Assembly: GCA_003600225.1 (NCBI GenBank)
Contig: QZFT01000017.1
Span: forward strand, 1-64,000
Direction: 5' to 3'
DNA from: Pseudonocardiaceae bacterium YIM PH 21723
GTDB lineage: Bacteria > Actinomycetota > Actinomycetes > Mycobacteriales > Pseudonocardiaceae
DNA: 64,000 nucleotides
The notes beneath the pieces were generated by a model that searched no databases, had not been told where the DNA came from, and saw nothing but the letters and a program-made list of their open reading frames with translations. Numbering within the stretch: the stretch's first letter is position 1; each line of letters opens with the position of its first letter. Both the position numbers and the translations under genes were made by a program. Positions 43,182-51,330 of the stretch are shown here, one piece after another.

Positions 43182-43532
43182 ATGGCGGTGGACAGCGCGC
43201 AGTTCCTGCGGATCGTGAACGGGTTGCCCGGGGTGCAGCAGGCGGAGGCCCAGCGGTACAGCTCGTTCAGCGTGCGCGGCGGGAAGTTCGGCTACTACTG
43301 GCCCGCCACCCAGACCGTCGGGCTGAAGCAGACCCTGGTGGAGCAGCGGGCCCTGGTCGCCGAGCGACCGGATGTGTTCGAGGAACAGTTCACCTCCGGC
43401 GCCTTCGGCTGGGTCGTCGTGTACCTGGAGGGCGTCGAGGCCGACGAGCTCACCGAGCTGGTCTTCGAGGCCTGGCGGCTCACGGCCCCGGAGGACCTGC
43501 TGACTGAGGTGCCCGACCTGGCCAAGCCCTAA
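43182..43532 (+). CDS. MmcQ/YjbR-family protein
   Basis: The 116-residue protein has the CyaY-like double-wing YjbR fold signature: FLRIVNGLPGVQQAEAQRYSSF, GGKFGYYWPATQ..LKQT, and GWVVVYLEGVEADELTELVFEAWRL. The family is thought to bind DNA, but function is not established. It lies 30 nt after the lipid operon and may be co-transcribed; its stop overlaps that of the convergent MFS gene. Confidence 0.85.
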   Translation: MAVDSAQFLRIVNGLPGVQQAEAQRYSSFSVRGGKFGYYWPATQTVGLKQTLVEQRALVAERPDVFEEQFTSGAFGWVVVYLEGVEADELTELVFEAWRLTAPEDLLTEVPDLAKP

Positions 43533-44698
43533 CGGCGGAAGTGCCGGGAGGTCAGCAGGATCGCCGCGCCGAGTGCACCGAACACGGCGAGCAGCACGAA
43601 CGTCAGGTCCAGCGGCAGGCGCGCGACCGTCAGGCCGGCCAGGGCGGAACCCGCCGACTGCCCGGCGACGAACGCACTGATGATCCAGGCGTGCGCCTCG
43701 GTGATCGTGCCCGCCGGGACGAGGTCGCCGACCATGGTGAACAGACAGGCCAGCGCGGGAGCCAGGAACAGTCCGCTGAGGACCGCGGCGACCAGCATCG
43801 GACCCGGCGCCGGCATCGCCGCCAGCGGCCAGTAGCTCACCGCCAGGGCGGCGACCAGCAGCGCGAATCTACGCCGGGGCTTGACCGGCCAGGTCCTGGA
43901 TCCGTAGACCAGCCCACCGATCAGCGCGCCGAGGGCGTTGGCACCCAGCAGATACCCGGCGAAGCCGGGCAGGTTCCTCGCGTCCTGGTAGGCCACTGCG
44001 GCGATGGTCAGCACACCGAGCACGACGCCCAGGGACACCAGGGCGCTCAGCAGCCTGCGGAACGGCGCGGACCGCAACGCGCCCGCCCAATCCGGCTCCC
44101 TGAGCTCCGTCCGCCAGGCGCGCACCGGCGGGGTGCGCACGTAGACGACGGTGCCGAGCAGCATCAACCCCATGATCACCACCAGGGCGGCCGCCGAGCC
44201 ACCAGCGGCGATCACGGCGATCACCAGCAGCGGGCCCGCCACGAAGATGATCTCCTGGAAGATGGCGTCCAGCGAGTACACGGCGGTCAGGGCCCGCTCG
44301 CCGGACAGCACCGAATGCCACAGCGCTCGCAGACCGGGCTCCAGCAGTGGACGCAGACCGCCGGCCAGAGCCGCGCCGACCCCCGCCCGCCACACGTCAC
44401 CGGGTCCACAACTCAGGATCAGCAGGTATCCGGCCAGCGCACCGATCACCGAGCAGACCAGCACCAGCGGCTGCCCACGCCGGTCCATCAGCCGGCCGAT
44501 GACCGGTCCACTCAGGACGGACGCCAGGCCGTACACCGCGGCCAGCGTGCCGACCTGGGGATAGCTGAACCGCTGGTCCCGCAGATAGAGGGCGATCGCC
44601 AGGACCGCCATGCCCTCGGGCATCCGGCCGATGATGTTGGCGGCGAACAGCCTCGCCACGAATCTGGTGCGCAGACTTTCCCGATAGGGCCCCAGCAT
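43529..44698 (-). CDS. MFS transporter, 12-helix type
   Basis: The 389-residue protein has about twelve hydrophobic helices. Motif A appears as GPVIGRLMDRRGQPLVLV after helix 2, and VAGPLLVIAVIAAGGSAAA is in helix 5-6. It resembles small-solute or drug exporters of the DHA1/UMF type. Substrate unknown. It converges with YjbR (4 nt overlap) and is divergent from the MaoC gene, 93 bp apart. Confidence 0.83.
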   Translation of the reverse strand: MLGPYRESLRTRFVARLFAANIIGRMPEGMAVLAIALYLRDQRFSYPQVGTLAAVYGLASVLSGPVIGRLMDRRGQPLVLVCSVIGALAGYLLILSCGPGDVWRAGVGAALAGGLRPLLEPGLRALWHSVLSGERALTAVYSLDAIFQEIIFVAGPLLVIAVIAAGGSAAALVVIMGLMLLGTVVYVRTPPVRAWRTELREPDWAGALRSAPFRRLLSALVSLGVVLGVLTIAAVAYQDARNLPGFAGYLLGANALGALIGGLVYGSRTWPVKPRRRFALLVAALAVSYWPLAAMPAPGPMLVAAVLSGLFLAPALACLFTMVGDLVPAGTITEAHAWIISAFVAGQSAGSALAGLTVARLPLDLTFVLLAVFGALGAAILLTSRHFRR

Positions 44699-44791
44699 GA
44701 TCCATCACCCTGCCGGGAGTGAGCGGATCGGTCAATCGATATGCGCGCTGCTGTCCTGCTACCAGCGCTTTTCCCGCCATACCGTGCTGGT

Positions 44792-45655
44792 ATGACTCAC
44801 ACCGAAGAGCGCTTCGACGCGGCAGGCCTCGACAAGTGGACCGAGGAGCAGAGCTTCGAGGTCACCCAGGAGCGGATCGCCGAGTACGCGGCGGCGACCA
44901 ATGACCCGATCCCCGCGCACCTGGCCGGGACCGTGGCGCCGCCGGTGTTCGCGATCGTTCCGGTGTTCAACGCGCTGACCGAGCCCGCCCTGGAGGTCGT
45001 GCCGCTGAACTGGTTCGGCTTCGTGGTGCACGGCGAGCAGGACTTCGTGTTCCACCGGCCCATCGAGCCCGGTGACGTGCTGACCTCGCGGGCCAAGATG
45101 ATCGGCTTCGAGGGCAAGCCCAACGGCAGCAGTGGGATCACCCTGCTGGAGACGCGGAACCAGAACGGCGACCTCGTCAACGAGCAGTACGTGACGCTGT
45201 TCATCCGGGGCAAGGACACCGGGGAGAAGGCGGGCGCCGAGGCCCCCGGGCACCGGTTCCCGGAGGAACTGCGCTCGGAAGAGCCGGTGGCCGTGGTGAA
45301 GCAGCACGTGGACGAGGACCAGACCTTCCGCTACGGCCCGGCCGCGGGCGACCCGATGCCGATTCACCTCGACGAAGAGGTCGCCAAGGACTCCGGCCTG
45401 CCCGGGATCATCGCGCACGGCCTGTGCACCATGGCGTTCACCTCGTGGGCGGTGCTCACCGAGGTCGGCGGCTCGGACGTCTCCCGGCTGCAGCGGCTGG
45501 CCGTCCGGTTCGCCAAGATGGTGCTACCCGGCCAGGACCTCACCACGACCATCTGGCGCGGCAAGTCCGAGAACGGCGTGACCACCTACCACTACGAGAC
45601 CACCGTGGGCGACACCGTCGTGGTCAAGGATGGCCTCGCCGAGGTGCGCGACTGA
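44792..45655 (+). CDS. MaoC-like enoyl-CoA hydratase, double hot-dog
   Basis: The 287-residue protein starts at ATG 44792. The N-terminal half resembles the dehydratase N domain (TQERIAEYAAATNDPIPAHLAGTVAPPVFA) and the C-terminal half has the hydratase motif RYGPAAGDPMPIHLDEEVAKDSGLPGIIAHGL, with Asp and His of the hydratase 2 signature. It would hydrate an enoyl-CoA. Its stop overlaps the CoA-transferase start (TGATG), so both are co-translated and probably serve the nearby beta-oxidation operon. Confidence 0.88.
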   Translation: MTHTEERFDAAGLDKWTEEQSFEVTQERIAEYAAATNDPIPAHLAGTVAPPVFAIVPVFNALTEPALEVVPLNWFGFVVHGEQDFVFHRPIEPGDVLTSRAKMIGFEGKPNGSSGITLLETRNQNGDLVNEQYVTLFIRGKDTGEKAGAEAPGHRFPEELRSEEPVAVVKQHVDEDQTFRYGPAAGDPMPIHLDEEVAKDSGLPGIIAHGLCTMAFTSWAVLTEVGGSDVSRLQRLAVRFAKMVLPGQDLTTTIWRGKSENGVTTYHYETTVGDTVVVKDGLAEVRD

Positions 45656-46749
45656 TGGCAGGCCCGCTGCAGGGCGTCCGGGTGGTGGAGCTGGCGGGCA
45701 TGCCGCCCGCCGCCTTCACCACCATGATGCTCGCCGACCTGGGCGCGGAGGTGGTCCGGATCGATCGGGCCACCACCAACGAGCGCGGCATCACCCCGCC
45801 GGCCGGTCCGCTGGACCGCGGCAAGCATCCGCTCGCGTTGAACCTCAAGGATCCGGCGGACCTGGAGCGGCTGCACGCCATCAGCCGGGTGGCGGACGTG
45901 CTCATCGAAGGGTTCCGGCCCGGTGTCGCCGAACGCCTCGGGCTGGGCCCGCAGGAGTTGCTGGCGGCCAATACCCGGCTCGTCTACGGGCGGCTCACCG
46001 GCTGGGGCCAGGACGGCCCTCTCGCGGACCGGGCCGGGCACGACATCAACTACATCGCGATCAGCGGCGCCCTGGATCCGGTCGGGCTGGCCGGATCCCG
46101 GCCCGTGGTGCCGTCCAACTACGTCGCCGACTTCGCCGGCGGCGGCATGTTGCTGGCCATCGGCGTGCTCGGCGCGCTGCTGGAGCGGGAACGGTCCGGC
46201 CGCGGTCAGGTGATCGACTCCGCGATGGTGGACGGCAGCTCGCTGCTGACCAGCTTCCTGCACGGCATGCTGGCCAACGGGCTGATCGCCGGTCCACGCG
46301 GGACGAACACCCTGGACAGCGGGGCGCCGTTCTACGACACCTACGAGTGCGCGGACGGCGGGTACGTCGCCGTCGGCTGCGTGGAGTACCCGTTCTACCT
46401 GCAACTCCTGGACGGTCTGGGCCTCGCCGAGGACGAGGACCTGCCGTTCTACATGGACCGCACCACCTGGCCGGAGCTGAAGGAGGTGCTCGCCGCGAAG
46501 TTCCGGGAGCGCACCAGGGATGAGTGGATCACGGTCTTCGACGGCACCGACGCGTGTGTGTCGCCGGTCCTGGGCCTCGAGGATGCCCCGCTGCACCCGC
46601 ACAACGTGGCCAGGGCGGCGTTCGTGGAGGTCGACGGCGTGCGCCAGCCCGCGCCGGCCCCCCGGTTCGACCGGACCCCGGCCGACACACCGGCATCCTC
46701 GGCCGACCGGGCACCGACGGAGGAGGTCCTGCGTGGCTGGGGAGCATGA
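45655..46749 (+). CDS. CaiB/BaiF CoA-transferase (alpha-methylacyl-CoA racemase-like)
   Basis: The 364-residue protein has GVRVVELAGMPPAAFTTMMLADLGAEVVRID at the N-terminus and ADVLIEGFRPGVAERLGLGPQ, RLTGWGQDGPLADRAGHDINYIAISGAL, all typical of alpha-methylacyl-CoA racemases within family III CoA-transferases. The catalytic His and Asp lie in AGHDINY. It would invert C2 methyl stereochemistry of branched acyl-CoAs, fitting sterol or branched-chain degradation. Overlaps the MaoC gene by one base. Confidence 0.88.
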   Translation: MAGPLQGVRVVELAGMPPAAFTTMMLADLGAEVVRIDRATTNERGITPPAGPLDRGKHPLALNLKDPADLERLHAISRVADVLIEGFRPGVAERLGLGPQELLAANTRLVYGRLTGWGQDGPLADRAGHDINYIAISGALDPVGLAGSRPVVPSNYVADFAGGGMLLAIGVLGALLERERSGRGQVIDSAMVDGSSLLTSFLHGMLANGLIAGPRGTNTLDSGAPFYDTYECADGGYVAVGCVEYPFYLQLLDGLGLAEDEDLPFYMDRTTWPELKEVLAAKFRERTRDEWITVFDGTDACVSPVLGLEDAPLHPHNVARAAFVEVDGVRQPAPAPRFDRTPADTPASSADRAPTEEVLRGWGA

Positions 46750-46782
46750 ATCGGGCTTCCGGCTAGTGGAAACAAACGCGCC

Positions 46783-47280
46783 GTGAGCATGTCGGATATA
46801 CGTTTCACCGATATGGACGACATCGAGCTCCTCGCCGCCGCGGTGCGGCTGGCCCAGGACAACGCCACCCGGGGCGGTGGGCCGTTCGGCGCGCTGATCG
46901 CCCGGGAAGGCGAGGTGATCGCGACCGGCAGCAACCGGGTCACCGCGAACCTCGACCCCACCGCGCACGCCGAGGTGACGGCCATCCGGGCCGCCTGCAC
47001 GAAACTGGGCGCGTTCAGCCTGGACGGTTACGTGCTGATCTCCTCCTGCGAGCCCTGCCCCATGTGCCTGGCCTCGGCGCTGTGGGCGCGGGTCGACCGG
47101 ATCGTGTATGCCGCCGATCGGGACGACGCGGCGCGGGCCGGCTTCGACGACACGGCCTTCTACCAGCTGTTCGACAGCCCCCGGGACACCTGGCCGGTCC
47201 CCGTCGTGCGACATGCCGGCGTGGACGGCACGCCCCCGTTCACGGCCTGGCTGAACAACCCGGACCGAACCGAATACTGA
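46783..47280 (+). CDS. guaD: Guanine deaminase-type nucleoside deaminase
   Basis: The 165-residue protein has the zinc motifs of cytidine-deaminase-fold enzymes: TAHAEVTAIRAAC (His and Glu) and SCEPCPMCLASALWARV (two Cys). FDDTAFYQLFDSP and the ending TPPFTAWLNNPDRTEY match GuaD-type guanine deaminases more than tRNA adenosine deaminases, which lack that tail. It converts guanine to xanthine. Start is GTG 46783 or ATG 46789; no strong ribosome site separates them. Confidence 0.82.
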   Translation: MSMSDIRFTDMDDIELLAAAVRLAQDNATRGGGPFGALIAREGEVIATGSNRVTANLDPTAHAEVTAIRAACTKLGAFSLDGYVLISSCEPCPMCLASALWARVDRIVYAADRDDAARAGFDDTAFYQLFDSPRDTWPVPVVRHAGVDGTPPFTAWLNNPDRTEY

Positions 47281-47386
47281 TCGCTTTCAGAACGTATCGG
47301 TGTCGGATCGGGTTTTCACCCTGCGTACTCCGTGCTGATCGTTCACCATGGGGTTCAGGGTTGGTACGTGGTGAGGGGGCATGGCC

Positions 47387-48112
47387 ATGCGTAGATCACC
47401 CATGCTGGCAGCAGCCGTCGTCCTGGCGCTCGCCGTGAGCCTGTCCTACGCCGGCGACGCGGCGGAATCCGTCGCCGCGCCGGGCCTGTCGATCATGCCC
47501 CTGGGTGACTCGATCACCGTGGGCGAGGGCGGTCTCACCGGCGACGGCTACCGGGCCGACCTGTGGAAGCAGCTCCGCCCCGGTCATCCCGGGCTGCGGT
47601 TCGTCGGCTCCCAGCGCGCCGGTTCCCAGGCCTGGCAACGGTATGAGGGCCATTCCGGCTGGACCATCGACCGGATCCGCCAGCCCCTCGGCACCTGGCT
47701 GTACGCGGCACAGCCGAACCTGATCCTGCTGCACATCGGCACCAACGACCTCCGCTGGACCGATGCCGAAGCGGAGAGCGCACCGGCCCGGCTGGGCCTG
47801 CTGCTGGACGACATCCAGCGGGATGTGCCGGGCATCCCGGTACTGCTGGCCACCCTGGTGCCGGCCACCGATCCGGTGATCCAGCAACGGGTCGAGCGGT
47901 ACAACGCCGCGATGCCCGACGTGATCCGCGACCGGCCCCAGGTGAAGCTGGTGCGGATGGACGCCGTGACACCCGCCGACATCGCCGACGACGTGCATCC
48001 GAACGACCACGGGTACGCGTTGATGGCACAGCAGTGGGCCGGCGGCGTACGCGCGGTGGCGAACACCGTTCCGGAGCACCTGACCTACCGCGCGCCCGTC
48101 GCGGCGCGCTGA
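47387..48112 (+). CDS. Secreted SGNH/GDSL-type hydrolase (copy 2)
   Basis: The 241-residue precursor starts at ATG 47387, preferred because GGGGG is 7 nt upstream (ATG 47381 is too close). Signal peptide: MRRSPM, hydrophobic core, cleavage near SYAGDA. Block I IMPLGDSITVG, block III HIGTNDLRW, block V DDVHPNDHGY. It is paralogous to the protein at 22198-22857: the order FVGSQRAGSQ, ILLHIGTND, LLDDIQRDVPG and RMDAVTPADIADDVHPND recurs. Followed 9 nt after the stop by palindromic element copy 2. Confidence 0.9.
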   Translation: MRRSPMLAAAVVLALAVSLSYAGDAAESVAAPGLSIMPLGDSITVGEGGLTGDGYRADLWKQLRPGHPGLRFVGSQRAGSQAWQRYEGHSGWTIDRIRQPLGTWLYAAQPNLILLHIGTNDLRWTDAEAESAPARLGLLLDDIQRDVPGIPVLLATLVPATDPVIQQRVERYNAAMPDVIRDRPQVKLVRMDAVTPADIADDVHPNDHGYALMAQQWAGGVRAVANTVPEHLTYRAPVAAR

Positions 48113-48121
48113 CCAGTCGTC

Positions 48122-48174
48122 CCGAAGTTGACGAGTTTCGGGCTCGTTCCTCCCCCGAAACTCGTCAACTTCGG
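48122..48174. repeat. 53-nt palindromic element, copy 2 (after SGNH gene)
   Basis: A perfect 21-bp stem (first arm 48122-48142 beginning CCGAAGTTGACGAGTTTCGG; second arm 48154-48174) encloses an 11-nt loop with CTCGTTCCTC. Compared with copy 1 at 22959-23013, the outer CCGAAGTTGACGA arm is kept, inner stem bases differ on both sides in a paired manner, and the loop is the reverse complement, so the element is inverted relative to copy 1. Confidence 0.88.
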
Positions 48175-48257
48175 AGCAGGGGTAATCCGGTCGCGGTCCA
48201 CCGGTGATCGCTGATACGGTGCCAGGGCTTCTGTTGCCTGTTCGCGGAGTGATTCCA

Positions 48258-48290
48258 GTGCTGGTCTGCGAGGACGACCTCCCCCGGTGA
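48258..48290 (+). CDS. Possible leader peptide of the ABC-F gene
   Basis: GTG 48258 with GGAG about 9 nt upstream opens a 10-codon frame (MLVCEDDLPR, stop TGA 48288-48290). It lies 88 nt before the ABC-F ATG and immediately before the hairpin at 48295-48315, as in ribosome-stalling attenuators of antibiotic-resistance ABC-F genes. Such short frames also arise by chance. Confidence 0.35.
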   Translation: MLVCEDDLPR

Positions 48291-48294
48291 GAGC

Positions 48295-48315
48295 GGCGGG
48301 CCCATGCCGCCCGCC
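48295..48315. promoter_or_regulatory. Hairpin in the ABC-F leader
   Basis: GGCGGGC, 7-nt loop, GCCCGCC, 4 nt after the mini-frame stop and 63 nt before the ABC-F ATG. A second GC-rich stem (GCGCC, 6 nt, GGCGC) follows near 48325-48340. Alternative pairing of these could attenuate transcription. Confidence 0.4.
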
Positions 48316-48378
48316 CCGCCGGTGCGCCTTTCCTGGCGCCCGGTCACACCCGCACTCCTTTCTCTCGCGAGGCAAACC

Positions 48379-49971
48379 ATGATTCTCGGCACCACCGTGT
48401 CCTTTTCCTGGCCGGACGACACTCCGGTCTTCACCGACCTCACCTTCGCCATCGGACCCGGCCGCACCGGCCTGGTCGCCCCGAACGGCGCGGGCAAGAC
48501 CACGCTGCTGCGGCTGCTCGCCGGGGAACTCTCCCCCGGCACCGGCGGCGTGTCCGTCGAGGGCAGCCTCGGCTATCTGCCGCAGGAGCTGCCGCTGCTG
48601 CTGGACGCCACCGTCGACGAGGTGCTCGGCGTGGCACCGATCCGGGCCGCGCTGCACGCGATCGAGTCGGGCGACGCGAGCGAGGAGCACTTCGCCGTGG
48701 TCGGATCCGACTGGGACATCGAGGAACGCACCACCGCGATCCTGGACCGGCTCGGCCTGGGTGCGGTGTCCCTCGACCGATCGCTGCGCACGCTCAGCGG
48801 TGGCCAGGTGCTGGCCATCGGGCTGGCCGCCCAGCTGGTCACACAACCCGACGTGCTGTTGCTGGACGAGCCGACCAACAACCTGGATCTGGCCGCGCGG
48901 CACCGGCTGTACCGGATCGTCGACGAGTGGCCGGGCACGTTGCTGGTGATCAGCCACGACCGGGCGCTGCTGGACCGGATGGACCGGATCGCCGAGCTGC
49001 ACCCCACCGAGCTACGGCTGTACGGCGGCAACTTCACCGAGTACCGCGCGGCGGTGGACCGGGAGCAGGACGCGGCCGAGCAGGCGGTGCGCACCGCCGA
49101 GCAGGACCTCAAACGGCAGAAACGCGAGGCCCAGCTGGCCAAGGAACGGGCCGAGCGCCGGTCGTCGAACGCCAAGCGGAACAAGGCGAATCTCGGCCTG
49201 TCCCGGCTGCACGCGGGCAATCACGAGCGCCGGGCGCAGGTGTCGGCCAGCCGCTCGGCGGACGTGCACCACCGGCGCATCGCCGACGCCAGGTCCACTG
49301 TGGACGACGCCTCGGCGCGGCTGCGGGCGGAGGACCGGATCGCCATCGCGTTGCCGGAGACCTCGGTGCCCGCGGGCCGCACGGTGCTGGACCTGGCCGG
49401 GGTGAGCGCGCTGTCCCTGTTCGCCGGCGACGGCGTGGACCTGGTGCTGCGTGGCCCGGAGCGGGTGGCGCTGTCCGGGGACAACGGCTCGGGCAAGTCC
49501 ACCCTGCTGAAGCTGATCACCGGTGAGCTCACCCCGGACCGGGGCACGATCACCCGGGGCGTCGGCCGCATCGCCTACCTGTCCCAGCGGCTGGATGTGC
49601 TGGACCTGTCACTGACCGTGCTGGAGAACCTGCGGGCACACGCCCCGCAGCTGGCGGACAACGATCTGCGGCACCGGCTGGCCCAGTTCCTGTTCCGCGG
49701 CGAGCGCATCCACCTGCCCACCTCCGTGCTGTCCGGCGGTGAACGGCTGCGGGCCACGCTGGCCTGCATCCTGTCCACCGATCCGGCGCCCCAGCTGCTG
49801 TTGCTGGACGAGCCGACCAACAACCTGGACCTGGCCGGGGCCGGACAGCTGGAGGAGGCGTTGAACGCCTATCGGGGCGCGTTCCTGGTGGTCAGCCACG
49901 ACCAGCCGTTCCTGGACGCCATCGGGGTCGAGCGCACCCTGCACCTCAGCGACGGCGCCCTCATCGAGTAA
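48379..49971 (+). CDS. ABC-F ATPase (ribosome-protection/translation factor type)
   Basis: The 530-residue protein has two ABC ATPase domains and no membrane helices. Domain 1: VAPNGAGKTTLLRLLAGE (Walker A), LSGGQVLAIGLA, LLLDEPTNNLDL; domain 2: LSGDNGSGKSTLLKLITGE, LSGGERLRATLA, LLLDEPTNNLDL. The linker (about residues 225-310) is rich in Lys, Arg and Glu. Such proteins act on the ribosome and some confer resistance to macrolide, lincosamide or pleuromutilin drugs. The start ATG 48379 was preferred over an earlier ATG at 48304 that is in the leader hairpin. The convergent terminator repeat includes its stop codon. Confidence 0.9.
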   Translation: MILGTTVSFSWPDDTPVFTDLTFAIGPGRTGLVAPNGAGKTTLLRLLAGELSPGTGGVSVEGSLGYLPQELPLLLDATVDEVLGVAPIRAALHAIESGDASEEHFAVVGSDWDIEERTTAILDRLGLGAVSLDRSLRTLSGGQVLAIGLAAQLVTQPDVLLLDEPTNNLDLAARHRLYRIVDEWPGTLLVISHDRALLDRMDRIAELHPTELRLYGGNFTEYRAAVDREQDAAEQAVRTAEQDLKRQKREAQLAKERAERRSSNAKRNKANLGLSRLHAGNHERRAQVSASRSADVHHRRIADARSTVDDASARLRAEDRIAIALPETSVPAGRTVLDLAGVSALSLFAGDGVDLVLRGPERVALSGDNGSGKSTLLKLITGELTPDRGTITRGVGRIAYLSQRLDVLDLSLTVLENLRAHAPQLADNDLRHRLAQFLFRGERIHLPTSVLSGGERLRATLACILSTDPAPQLLLLDEPTNNLDLAGAGQLEEALNAYRGAFLVVSHDQPFLDAIGVERTLHLSDGALIE

Positions 49972-50047
49972 GGGGCACCCACGCTGCGCTCGACGCAGTA
50001 AGGGGCACCCACGCCGCGTCGAACGCGAGATGGGTGCCCCTTACTGC
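49967..50047. terminator. Bidirectional terminator with duplicated arm
   Basis: GCAGTAAGGGGCACCCA (49995-50011) pairs perfectly with 50031-50047, and the 19-nt loop has its own CGCGT/ACGCG stem. An 18-nt direct repeat of the left arm (AGTAAGGGGCACCCACGC at 49967-49984 and 49997-50014) overlaps the ABC-F stop codon. It sits between convergent genes, ending 1 nt before the aminotransferase stop. Confidence 0.8.
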
Positions 50048-50048
50048 A

Positions 50049-51257
50049 TCAGCGCCGGTAGTTGCCCAGGAAGCGGCCGATCCTGCCGATGGCGGTCTCC
50101 AGTTCGTCCGCCCTCGGCAGGGTCACGATGCGCACGTGGTCCGGGGCATGCCAGTTGAAACCGGTGCCCTGGACGATGTGGATCTTCTCCTGGAGCAGCA
50201 GGTTCAGCACGAACTTCTCGTCGTCGTCGATCCGGTAGACCTTCGGGTCGAACCGGGGGAAGGCGTAGAGGGCGCCCTGCGGCTTCACACAGGACACGCC
50301 GGGCAGCTCGTTGAGCGCCTTCCACGTGCGGTCCCGCTGCTCGCGCAGCCTGCCGCCGGGCAGCAGGAGATCGTCCAGGGTCTTGTCCCGCAACGCGATC
50401 TCGATGATGTGCTGGGCCGGGGCGTTCGGGCACAGCCGCATGCCCGCCAGCATGGTGATGCCCTCCAGGTAGTCCCTGGCGTGCTCGGTCGGCCCGGAGA
50501 CGACCATCCAGCCGGCCCGAAACCCGGCCACCCGGTGGCTCTTGGACAGACCACTGAAGGTCAGGGTCAGCACGTCCGGCGCGAGGGTGGCGAAGTGGTG
50601 CATCACGGCGCCCTCGTAGAGGATCTGGTCGTAGATCTCGTCCACGAAGACCAGCAGGTTGTGCCTGCGCGCCAGGTCGGCGACGCCTTCCAGGAGCTCC
50701 CGGGAGTACACCGCGCCGGTCGGGTTGTTCGGGTTGATCACCACGATCGCCTTGGTGCGATCGGTGATCTTCGAGGCGATGTCGGCCAGGTCCGGGTTCC
50801 AGTCCGCGCCCTCGTCGCAGACGTAGTGCACCGGGTTGCCGCCGGCCAGCCGGGTGACGGCGGTCCACAGTGGAAAGTCCGGGCTGGGAATGAGGATCTC
50901 GTCGCCGGTGTCCACCAGTGCCTGGACGGACATCGACACGAGCTCGGAAACACCGTTGCCCAGGTAGACGTCCTCCAGGGACACACCCTCGAAGCCCCGG
51001 GACCGGTACTCGTCCGCGACCGCCTGCCGCGCGGACGGAATGCCCCGCCCGTCGCTGTACCCGTGTGCGGTGGCCAGGCAGCGGGTCATCTCCCGCAGCA
51101 ACGACTCGGGCGCCTCGAACCCGAAGGTCGCCGGGTTGCCCTGGTTCAGCCGCAGCACGCTGTGCCCGGCTGCCTCCAGGGCGTTGGCCTCTTCGACGAC
51201 CGGACCGCGGATCTCGTAACAGACCCCGGCGAGCTTGCTCGACTGCCTGAATTCCAT
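50049..51257 (-). CDS. AlaA-type PLP aminotransferase (alanine family)
   Basis: The 402-residue enzyme starts at ATG 51255-51257. Fold-type I motifs: NPNNPTGAVYS near residue 186, DEIYDQILYEGA, and the PLP lysine in SGLSKSHRVAGFRAGW. Sequence style (DFPLWTAVTRLAGG, GTGFNWHAPDHVRIV) matches AlaA/AlaT alanine-glutamate transaminases. It converges with ABC-F and shares an upstream palindrome with the divergent HxlR gene. Confidence 0.88.
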   Translation of the reverse strand: MEFRQSSKLAGVCYEIRGPVVEEANALEAAGHSVLRLNQGNPATFGFEAPESLLREMTRCLATAHGYSDGRGIPSARQAVADEYRSRGFEGVSLEDVYLGNGVSELVSMSVQALVDTGDEILIPSPDFPLWTAVTRLAGGNPVHYVCDEGADWNPDLADIASKITDRTKAIVVINPNNPTGAVYSRELLEGVADLARRHNLLVFVDEIYDQILYEGAVMHHFATLAPDVLTLTFSGLSKSHRVAGFRAGWMVVSGPTEHARDYLEGITMLAGMRLCPNAPAQHIIEIALRDKTLDDLLLPGGRLREQRDRTWKALNELPGVSCVKPQGALYAFPRFDPKVYRIDDDEKFVLNLLLQEKIHIVQGTGFNWHAPDHVRIVTLPRADELETAIGRIGRFLGNYRR

Positions 51258-51288
51258 GTCCACCCCACACTGTCGGCCTGCGGACAGC

Positions 51289-51309
51289 GTACTTGGTTCT
51301 TCCAAGTAC
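51289..51309. promoter_or_regulatory. HxlR operator between aminotransferase and hxlR genes
   Basis: GTACTTGG, 5 nt, CCAAGTAC is a perfect 8-bp inverted repeat; another ACTTGG half-site follows at 51312-51317. Position between the divergent genes, overlapping the likely hxlR -10 (TAGGGT, 51318-51323), suggests autoregulation and control of the aminotransferase. Confidence 0.7.
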
Positions 51310-51330
51310 CTACTTGGTAGGGTTGGACAC

